The translations under genes were made by a program, and so were the position numbers. DNA of 64,000 nucleotides. It comes from Candidatus Vecturithrix granuli. GTDB lineage: Bacteria > Moduliflexota > Moduliflexia > Moduliflexales > Moduliflexaceae. The stretch lies in assembly GCA_000739535.1 (NCBI GenBank), contig DF820465.1:300797-364796 (forward strand), written 5' to 3'. Below are positions 9,059-15,822 of the stretch, piece after piece. How positions within the stretch are numbered: the first letter of the stretch is position 1; each line of letters opens with the position of its first letter. The notes under the pieces are model-generated. The model was not told the DNA's origin, made no database searches, and worked only from the letters and a program-made list of their open reading frames with translations.

Positions 9059-9413
9059 GCGGATTCAATTCCTTTATGGCCTCTTCAAGGGTCTGCTTAA
9101 TGCTAAAGATCGTGGTCAGTCCAATCATGTCGAATAATTTATAAATTTTGGGGGGCACATTGATAAACACGATGCCGCCGTTATTTTTTTGTAATTCTAA
9201 AGCCATGCCAGGAAAGACCCCGATTCCGGCGCTGCTAATATAATCAAGCCTTTCAAGGTTCACGATAAATTTATAGACACCGCCTTTTACCAGACTCTCC
9301 ATTTTCTCATGGAATTCGTACGAAGCAACCGTATCCAATGGTCCATTGATTCGAACCATCACCAGCTCTGGATGCTGCTCAACTGTTTCGATAAGAATAT
9401 CTACTTTGTGCAT
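9048..9413 (-). CDS. STAS-domain protein (anti-sigma factor antagonist type), first of three
   Basis: A 121-residue STAS domain with serine loop YISSAGIGVF and the GPLDTVASYEF element. The ATG at 9413 aligns with the paralogues. An upstream GTG at 9476 would add 21 residues with no family counterpart, and neither start has a clear ribosome site. It is the first gene of the three-gene overlapping set. Likely role: partner-switch regulator controlled by Ser phosphorylation, by analogy with SpoIIAA/RsbV. Confidence 0.82.
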   Translation of the reverse strand: MHKVDILIETVEQHPELVMVRINGPLDTVASYEFHEKMESLVKGGVYKFIVNLERLDYISSAGIGVFPGMALELQKNNGGIVFINVPPKIYKLFDMIGLTTIFSIKQTLEEAIKELNPHES

Positions 9414-9483
9414 AATTTGACACGATTCAGAAAAAAGACGTTGAACGAACGTGTTGAGAAATTCAAAAAAAAACACGACATAT

Positions 9484-10449
9484 TTACAATGATTTCAGGG
9501 CATGGTGCATGGCCTGCAGAATTTGGAACGCCACAGACAGGGCGTTCCGTCCATCAATCCCTGAAACCACAGGAGTTTTTCCTGTGCGAACGCACTCGAC
9601 GAACGAGGCTAATTCCGCTTTGAGCGGTTCGTGTTTTTCAATCGGGACCTGGTACGGAACGATTGATGGACGACTATTCGGAAAATCATGTCGTCGTTCA
9701 GGGTGTTGCAATTCCACCACGTGTAACGATTGCGCTTGATAATCGAGCGACAAATATTTTTCCGGTTGAAAAATGCGTAACTTCCGTTCGCGTTTTAAAC
9801 TCACCCGGCTGGCTGTCACATTCGCAATGCAGCCGCTGTCAAATTCTAACCGCGTGTTGGCAATATCAATTTTCGATGTAATCACCGGAACGCCTACCGC
9901 ATCGAGTTTTCTGACCGGAGATTTCACCAGACTCAGAATAATATCAATATCATGAATCATGACATCGAGTACCACGTCAATATCCGTACTCCGTTCCGGA
10001 AAAGGGCTTAAACGATTCGATTCAATAAAGACCGGGTGCGCGACAAGCTCTGCCAGTTTTGCCACAGCGGCGTTAAATCGCTCGGTATGTCCGATTTGGA
10101 GAATGACCGCATGAGCCGCCGCCTCTGCTAAAAGCTGATCCGCTTCTTCCAGGGTGCGGCTCATCGGTTTCTCGATCAACAGATGAATCCCTCGACTCAA
10201 ACACTCCAGCCCGATGGCACAGTGAGATTCCGTCGGTACGGCGATGCTCAAAGCATCAACGTCGTCACACAGGGTGCGATAATCGGCGTAATATCTTGTC
10301 GCATAACGATCGGCGATCTCCTGGCCGCGTGCGCAATTCGTATCCGCTACGCCAACAAGTTCACATTCCTCAAGTTCTGCATACACCCTGGCATGATGTT
10401 GTCCCAGATGCCCGACCCCCACAACTCCTACACGCACTTTCGCATTCAT
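9484..10449 (-). CDS. Gfo/Idh/MocA-family oxidoreductase
   Basis: A 321-residue NAD(P)-dependent sugar or nucleotide-sugar dehydrogenase. The Rossmann motif GVVGVGHLGQHHA (8-20), the conserved EKP motif with catalytic Lys (IEKPMS) and the catalytic HDIDI segment of the C-terminal domain are visible. Members of this type often sit beside lipid A genes, where GnnA oxidises UDP-GlcNAc, but no lpx gene is seen here, so the substrate is open. A GAGGAGAG ribosome site precedes the ATG. It lies between a LysM protein and the STAS set, all on the minus strand. Confidence 0.8.
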   Translation of the reverse strand: MNAKVRVGVVGVGHLGQHHARVYAELEECELVGVADTNCARGQEIADRYATRYYADYRTLCDDVDALSIAVPTESHCAIGLECLSRGIHLLIEKPMSRTLEEADQLLAEAAAHAVILQIGHTERFNAAVAKLAELVAHPVFIESNRLSPFPERSTDIDVVLDVMIHDIDIILSLVKSPVRKLDAVGVPVITSKIDIANTRLEFDSGCIANVTASRVSLKRERKLRIFQPEKYLSLDYQAQSLHVVELQHPERRHDFPNSRPSIVPYQVPIEKHEPLKAELASFVECVRTGKTPVVSGIDGRNALSVAFQILQAMHHALKSL

Positions 10450-10492
10450 GTTCTCTCCTCACGTCTCCACATGCCAGAACGTCATCAACAAC

Positions 10493-11191
10493 TTAAAACG
10501 CTGGCGCTTGTTCTTCTTCCGGTTCTGCTGCCGGTTTTTCTTGCGGTGTTTGTTCAGCAACAGGCGTCTGTTCAACAGGCTGAGGCTCTTCAGCAACAGG
10601 AGGAATCACTGTCGGAGCTATAGGTTCCGCCGGTACCGTTGGTTCGATTTTGGGCGTCACCGGTATCGGGGTTTTCCTTTCCGGAGGCGTTTGAGTCGTC
10701 GGAGCGGTTGTTTGTGCGGATTCAGGGCCGGCGCTGATGGGAACGGCCATCGGCTGTCCGGAACTTTTAGCCGCCCGCTGCCATTGACCAGGCTGCCAGA
10801 GGCCATTGCGGTGCGCCAGTTGTAACCACTCCTGATACATAAAGAGGGGCCGCCAGGATTCTCCGACCGAAATCTGAAGCGTTTGTCCGGCCGGCAGCCG
10901 GTTCGGATTGCGAATCACGCTCCGATTTTCCCGATAAATCCGCTGCCATTGTCGTGGGTCGCCATAGTAATATGCAGCTAAAATGTGCAGATTTTCTCGG
11001 GGATCAATGACATGGCGAACCTTGCCCCTCTCATAGACAGCGCCGGGAGGGAGAGCATTTTGCAAAGACGCAGCATTCGCGGGCAGCGGCGTCACAAACC
11101 CTTGCCCCTGAGCATACCCCAATTGCGCCGGCTGAAAAAGCATGAGCAGCAGATACAAACCAATCCATACCAAAATATCCCGATGTTTCAT
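10493..11191 (-). CDS. Secreted LysM-domain protein with Pro/Glu-rich tail
   Basis: A 232-residue protein with an N-terminal hydrophobic signal (about 8-28, ending near GYA) and no lipobox. It has a LysM-like peptidoglycan-binding domain at about 60-108 (DPRENLHILAAYYYGDP and a PNRLPAGQTLQI-type end), a short Trp-rich linker, and a C-terminal tail of about 80 residues dominated by Pro, Glu, Thr and Val. The tail probably spans the periplasm or crosses peptidoglycan. GAGGAGATG precedes the start. The 278-nt upstream gap separates it from the divergent gene at 11470. Confidence 0.7.
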   Translation of the reverse strand: MKHRDILVWIGLYLLLMLFQPAQLGYAQGQGFVTPLPANAASLQNALPPGAVYERGKVRHVIDPRENLHILAAYYYGDPRQWQRIYRENRSVIRNPNRLPAGQTLQISVGESWRPLFMYQEWLQLAHRNGLWQPGQWQRAAKSSGQPMAVPISAGPESAQTTAPTTQTPPERKTPIPVTPKIEPTVPAEPIAPTVIPPVAEEPQPVEQTPVAEQTPQEKPAAEPEEEQAPAF

Positions 11192-11469
11192 GATGTATCA
11201 TCTCCTCAAAAATTCCTCATAAAATGATGGTGGATAAGTCAAGAAAGTTTATCTAGAATCCTACAAGCCTGTCAAGCTTAAAATAGTATCTTCTCAAGTT
11301 CATGGTCTTTCTTATGAAAAGTCATTGACAAATTTTCCATAACCACAAATCATACCATCAAAAAGCAGTCTATAAAAAAACGTCAATTTTTGTAAAGAGG
11401 AATACAAAAAGATTTTTACGAATGTTCAATTTTTCAATCGAAGTTCTCATGCAATAAAGGAGGAAACTG

Positions 11470-11715
11470 ATGAGCGAAGAGGTTATCAAGGAATTGGAGC
11501 AACGAATGGCCGAGATAGAAACCCTCAAAAGTGAACTCTGGGAGCAGGGGCAATACGACCCCATGATGGAGGCAGAGTACTGGGATTGTCAGATTGTAAT
11601 CAAACAGATGAAAGAAGGCGACCAGGCTGATGTTTCAGACCTGGAGCAGAAAAAACATAATGGGATGATTGCTGCGCAACAGCAAATTCATAAGGCGGCT
11701 CAGGAGAAGAAGTGA
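11470..11715 (+). CDS. Small coiled-coil protein upstream of NurA
   Basis: An 81-residue, highly charged, helical protein with Glu/Lys heptad-like spacing (EELEQRMAEIETLKSELWEQ region). It has no signal peptide and I do not recognise the family. A strong AAAGGAGG ribosome site sits before ATG. It ends 6 nt before the NurA gene, so the two form an operon, and it may be an accessory or oligomerisation partner of the nuclease (inference from order). Confidence 0.65.
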   Translation: MSEEVIKELEQRMAEIETLKSELWEQGQYDPMMEAEYWDCQIVIKQMKEGDQADVSDLEQKKHNGMIAAQQQIHKAAQEKK

Positions 11716-11721
11716 TCACTC

Positions 11722-12903
11722 ATGCTCGATTTTGTCTCATTACACAAGCTGCTCGACGACATGGTGATCGATCAAAAAACCGTTCATCGGAACTATCGTG
11801 AAAAAATTTCTCTGGCGCATCAGACTCTTGTAGATTCGGCGATTCAATGGAAACAGCTTGTCGAAAAAATTGAGAAAAGCCGCACATCGTGGCTACTTGC
11901 CGATGATCTGCACGAACCCTTTGATCGTCGCTATTCCGTGCCGCTGCGTCCAGAGCAGTTTACGGTTGTCGCTACCGATGGATCTCAGATTTTTCCTGAT
12001 CGCCATGAACTTTCTGCCTGTTATTTGATCAATATCGGCACTGTCGTGCTGCACTACGGCAGCGGCGAACGCCCGATTCTTATGAATCAGCCGCGCTTGT
12101 TTTATACGGAAGAGGATACCTCTCGCGAATGGAATGGCCGGCGCGTTCCTGTGAATGCCGAATGGATTTCTGCGCTGCGCGGGGCCTTTGAAATTCAGGA
12201 GTTATCTCTCTTTGCCGAACGGTTTGCCAGCGATCAGCGCCAGGTGATCGGATTAACCGATGGAACCTTGATCTTATGGATTCTTGAAGGCAAACCCATC
12301 GAATTTCAAAAAGAAATTCTGAACTGTTACTTCAGCAGCTTTGAACAGTTGAAAAGCCTGCGCATCCCGCTTTTCGGGTATATCAGTCACCCGACAAGCG
12401 CCGATGTCGTCAATGTGCTGCGCGTTGCGCTATGCCCTGAAAATCCGACAAATTGCGACCGCTGCCCGTATAAAAACCAGCAGCCAGAATTGCCCTGTGA
12501 ACCGATTGCCGGCGTGACGGATGCCATGCTCTTTGCTTCGATTCTAGAGTCTGGCGAACGGTCGCCGACGTTTAAAAGTCAGTCTGAAATTCTGAAACAA
12601 TATGGGGATCATACCGTGTATTTCTGTTACCTCAATGTCGGTGCGGAAATTGTGCGCATTGAACTTCCCAAATGGATTGCGCGAGACGAGGCTTTGTTAC
12701 AACGCGTTCACGCCATCGCTTACGATCAGGCGCAAAAAGGGCAGGGCTATCCTGTCAGCTTGTCTGAAGCTCATGAACAGGCGATTATTCGAAGCAACGA
12801 GCGTGAACAATTTTACCGCTTACTCGAAAATCTGTATGTTCGTGAGGGGCTTGAAGTGAATCTGTCGCGTAAAGTTCTCAAGAAAAGGAATGTGAGCGTT
12901 TAA
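11722..12903 (+). CDS. nurA: NurA-domain nuclease
   Basis: A 393-residue protein with the NurA fold, a manganese-dependent 5'-3' nuclease that in archaea works with the HerA translocase in DNA end resection. Visible acidic motifs are ATDGSQIFPD (about 87-96), LTDGTLIL near 173-180 and VTDAMLF near 268, corresponding to the metal-binding Asp residues. A Cys cluster (CDRCPYKNQQPELPC, about 246-260) lies in the middle and might bind metal. No HerA gene is in the window. It follows a small coiled-coil gene by 6 nt. Confidence 0.75.
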   Translation: MLDFVSLHKLLDDMVIDQKTVHRNYREKISLAHQTLVDSAIQWKQLVEKIEKSRTSWLLADDLHEPFDRRYSVPLRPEQFTVVATDGSQIFPDRHELSACYLINIGTVVLHYGSGERPILMNQPRLFYTEEDTSREWNGRRVPVNAEWISALRGAFEIQELSLFAERFASDQRQVIGLTDGTLILWILEGKPIEFQKEILNCYFSSFEQLKSLRIPLFGYISHPTSADVVNVLRVALCPENPTNCDRCPYKNQQPELPCEPIAGVTDAMLFASILESGERSPTFKSQSEILKQYGDHTVYFCYLNVGAEIVRIELPKWIARDEALLQRVHAIAYDQAQKGQGYPVSLSEAHEQAIIRSNEREQFYRLLENLYVREGLEVNLSRKVLKKRNVSV

Positions 12904-12931
12904 GTTCCATAACTATGAACAACTAGCATGA

Positions 12932-13071
12932 ACTTGCAGGTAAAAACCGGGGTTTGGAAAAACTACAACGAATTGAAGAAAAAAATGAATTACATCTTCA
13001 CATCCGTTTAAAATTCGTTCATTTCTCTTATCTGTTGTAGTTTTTCCAAACCCCGGTTTTTACCTGCAAGT
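12932..13071. repeat. 38-bp perfect inverted repeat with 64-nt spacer
   Basis: The arms 12932-12969 and 13034-13071 are exact reverse complements, each containing AAAAACCGGGGTTTGGAAAAA or its complement. The spacer is AT-rich and non-coding. The right arm ends 20 nt before the ATG of the third kinase gene. It could serve as a terminator for nurA, as a folded leader of the kinase, or be a small palindromic mobile element. Confidence 0.8.
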
Positions 13072-13090
13072 ATTTTCTGAAAAATTTTCT

Positions 13091-14641
13091 ATGTATTTGC
13101 TCGGTATTGATATTGGAACAACGAATTGGAAAGCGGTGTTATATACATACAGCGGGGAAACCGTCGCTCGCAGCGTCACTCCAACCATCACGCACCATGC
13201 CGAATCTGGCAGCGCGGTGTATCATGTTGAAGACATCTGGCAGGGCGTCTGTACCTTGTGCCAGGATATTCTTGCGCAATGCCGGAAGGAACAACCAGCG
13301 TTTCAGCCGGAACAGATTCGCGGGGTGGCGATTACCGGCATGGGTGAAGCCATGGTGCCGCTCGACGCCCAGCGGCAGCCATTATATGAAGTGATTGCCT
13401 GGTTTGATCCGCGCACAGAACCTCAGGCGCGTTGGCTGGAAGAACAGGATCCTGAGGCTCGGATTTTTCGCACGACCGGACTCTCCTTCAGCCCAATCTA
13501 TTCTTTGTGCAAATTACTCTGGATTCGTGAACATGAACCCGCCATATTTGAAAAGGCTGTGAAATGGCTGACCATGCCGGATTTTGTAATGTTCAAATTG
13601 AGCGGGGAATATGCGACCGATTATTCCGAAGCCAGCCGCACCTTATGTTTTGACATTACCCGCAAAACCTGGTCTCCAGAGCTTCTTGATCTGGCCGGTC
13701 TGGACGCTTCCGTCCTGCCGCCGGCTTATTGCGGCGGGACCATGATTGGGCGGGTACACCAACGAGCCAGTCAGGAAACCGGACTGGCCTCAGGTACGCC
13801 GGTCGTCACCGGCGGACATGATCACATCTGCGGAGCGTTGGCGGTTGGCGCGTTTCAGGGCAATGTCATGCTGAATTCCTGCGGCACCACAGAATCGTTA
13901 GTGCTTTCGCTGCCTACTTTGAGCTTAGGCAATCTCCCGCCGGATCAGCAGTTGACGCACGGCTGCCATGTCGCCCGCGACATGTATTACATGATTACCG
14001 GAATCTATGTCGCTGGCGCAGAATTGCAGCGATTTAAAAATCTATTTGCCGGGGAAGCCGACGACGATGCGGTCTGGCAGCAATTGATGGATGAAGCCCG
14101 GCAGGCCGGGGCCGGCTCTGACGGCGTTTTGTTTCTGCCGCATTCCAGAGGAGCGAACGTGCCGCCATTGAATCCCCGTTCTTGCAGCGCGTTGTTAGGG
14201 CTGCGGGCCCATCATCAACGCGGTCATATTATTCGAGCGGTCATTGAAGGACTTTGTTACGAAACCAGACGTTTGCTTACGATTATGGAACAGCAGGCCG
14301 GAACAAGCGTAGATCTGCTGCGCGTCGCCGGCAGCGCGCGAAACACCTTCTGGCTTCAGGTCAAAGCGGACGTTTTGAATAAATCCATCGAAGTCCCCAA
14401 AATGACCGAAGGCTCCTGTCTGGGGGCGGCCATGCTGGCTGGCATCGGCGCGGACATCTATCGCGATGAAAACGACGCTTTCCGACAGATCTATCGCTCA
14501 GGCGACGTATATGAACCGAACCAGGAATACACCGCCTGGTATGACGAATGTTATCAGGAGATTTTTACCAACATCTATCCTGCGCTTGTACCTGTATATC
14601 ATAAACGTGCAAGTGTGTATTTTGAGAAAAGCAATAAGTAA
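13091..14641 (+). CDS. FGGY-family carbohydrate kinase, substrate unknown
   Basis: A 516-residue sugar kinase with phosphate loop GIDIGTTNWK (5-14) and presumed catalytic base Asp244 in GGHDHICGAL. The segment ITGMGEA (82-88) stands where xylulokinases have SGQMHG, so it is unlikely to be a third xylulokinase. Fuculose, L-xylulose or polyol-type sugars are possible. No ribosome site is obvious and the start lies just after a 38-bp inverted repeat. It is followed by another long palindrome and an ADP-ribosylglycohydrolase gene, and no transporter or isomerase is adjacent. Confidence 0.78.
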   Translation: MYLLGIDIGTTNWKAVLYTYSGETVARSVTPTITHHAESGSAVYHVEDIWQGVCTLCQDILAQCRKEQPAFQPEQIRGVAITGMGEAMVPLDAQRQPLYEVIAWFDPRTEPQARWLEEQDPEARIFRTTGLSFSPIYSLCKLLWIREHEPAIFEKAVKWLTMPDFVMFKLSGEYATDYSEASRTLCFDITRKTWSPELLDLAGLDASVLPPAYCGGTMIGRVHQRASQETGLASGTPVVTGGHDHICGALAVGAFQGNVMLNSCGTTESLVLSLPTLSLGNLPPDQQLTHGCHVARDMYYMITGIYVAGAELQRFKNLFAGEADDDAVWQQLMDEARQAGAGSDGVLFLPHSRGANVPPLNPRSCSALLGLRAHHQRGHIIRAVIEGLCYETRRLLTIMEQQAGTSVDLLRVAGSARNTFWLQVKADVLNKSIEVPKMTEGSCLGAAMLAGIGADIYRDENDAFRQIYRSGDVYEPNQEYTAWYDECYQEIFTNIYPALVPVYHKRASVYFEKSNK

Positions 14642-14703
14642 CTACAAGGATAAGAGATAAGAAAGGATATCTGAATACTGCCTGAAAACAAATATTTGGC
14701 CTC

Positions 14704-14765
14704 ATGTTCAAAGCTTTTGATTAACCACGTACTTTAGCTCGTGGTTAATCAAAAGCTTTGAACAT
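14704..14765. repeat. 26-bp perfect inverted repeat, 10-nt loop
   Basis: The arms 14704-14729 and 14740-14765 are exact complements, with a loop rich in T and A. It stands between the kinase and ADP-ribosylglycohydrolase genes and ends 32 nt before the latter's ATG. No T-run follows, so a simple terminator is less likely than a palindromic repeat or an RNA-processing stem. Confidence 0.8.
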
Positions 14766-14797
14766 CGAGTTTGTAAAATTCTTTATGAGGAAAATAT

Positions 14798-15724
14798 ATG
14801 GAGACTGTTGATCGTTATAAAGGCGCGTTATTAGGATTAGCGGCGGCTGATGCTGTTGGCACGACCGTGGAATTCAAGGCTCCCGGAACTTTTACTCCGT
14901 TGACCGATATGGTGGGCGGCGGTCCGTTTCATTTACAGCCCGGACAATGGACCGACGATACCTCAATGGCATTGTGCCTGGCCGCCAGTCTAATCGAATG
15001 TCAGGGGTTTGATCCGCTTGATCAACTCAGCCGCTATCTTCGCTGGTATCGTGAAGGCTATTTGAGCAGTACCGGGCGCTGTTTTGATATTGGCAATACA
15101 GTGCGTCAGGCTCTGCATCGTTTTGAACAGACTCATGTTCCTGACTGTGGGTCAACCGATCCTTATAGCGCCGGCAACGGTTCAATTATGCGCTTAGCTC
15201 CCGTTCCGCTGTTTTATGCTCAACATCCCGCAGAAGCGATTGAAAAATCCGGCGCAAGTTCCCGGACAACCCATGGCGCGCAGAATGCCGTTGACGCCTG
15301 TCGCTATTTTGGGGGACTGCTGGTCGGAGCGGTCAATGGGGTTGACAAACAGCAATTATTGTCAGAAAAATACAGCCCGGTACCCGGATATTGGGACAGA
15401 TTTCCTCTGGCGCCCGACATTCTCGCTGTGGCAATGGGCAGTTTTACCCGCAAAGAACCTCCGCACATCAAGGGGAGCGGGTATGTTGTCCAGTCCTTAG
15501 AAGCGGCGCTCTGGGCCTTTTCAAAAAGTCAGAATTTTCAAGAAGGCTGCCTGCTGGCCGTTAATTTGGGCGATGATGCTGATACGACCGGCGCAGTCTA
15601 TGGACAACTTGCCGGGGCGTTCTATGGCGTTGACGCCATTCCCTCAGCCTGGCTGCAAAAACTGACCCAACGCGATCTGATAGAACAGTATGCTGAACAG
15701 CTCTATCAACTTCGCCGTATATAG
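14798..15724 (+). CDS. ADP-ribosylglycohydrolase (DraG/ARH family)
   Basis: A 308-residue cytoplasmic enzyme of the ADP-ribosyl-glycohydrolase fold, which removes ADP-ribose from proteins or small molecules using a dimagnesium site. The N-terminal [13 protein letters not shown], the WTDDTSMAL motif (first metal ligands) and the C-terminal GDDADTTGA motif (second set) are all intact, so activity is expected. The family also contains members acting on other ADP-ribosyl or crystallin-like substrates. No ADP-ribosyltransferase is adjacent. A GAGG site precedes the ATG. Confidence 0.85.
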   Translation: METVDRYKGALLGLAAADAVGTTVEFKAPGTFTPLTDMVGGGPFHLQPGQWTDDTSMALCLAASLIECQGFDPLDQLSRYLRWYREGYLSSTGRCFDIGNTVRQALHRFEQTHVPDCGSTDPYSAGNGSIMRLAPVPLFYAQHPAEAIEKSGASSRTTHGAQNAVDACRYFGGLLVGAVNGVDKQQLLSEKYSPVPGYWDRFPLAPDILAVAMGSFTRKEPPHIKGSGYVVQSLEAALWAFSKSQNFQEGCLLAVNLGDDADTTGAVYGQLAGAFYGVDAIPSAWLQKLTQRDLIEQYAEQLYQLRRI

Positions 15725-15761
15725 AGTTCCGGGACAAATAATGTATACAAATCATCTGGAT

Positions 15762-15784
15762 TGTCAGAGCTTCTGCTTTGACAG
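15762..15784. repeat. Short hairpin resembling the core of the MITE-like family
   Basis: TGTCAGAGC, four bases, then GCTTTGACA forms a 9-bp stem with one wobble pair. It resembles the TGTCAAAGC / GCTTTGACA-type inner palindrome of the element at 8127-8253. It stands in the 98-nt gap before bamA and may instead be a weak terminator. Confidence 0.4.
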
Positions 15785-15822
15785 TTAGAGACGAGTATTG
15801 ACACCCATAAGAAGGGCATTGC

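Noticed and set aside
10183-10623. 146-codon plus-strand frame
   Set aside because: It is antisense to the Gfo/Idh/MocA and LysM genes; the Gln/Val-rich part mirrors the Pro/Glu-rich tail.
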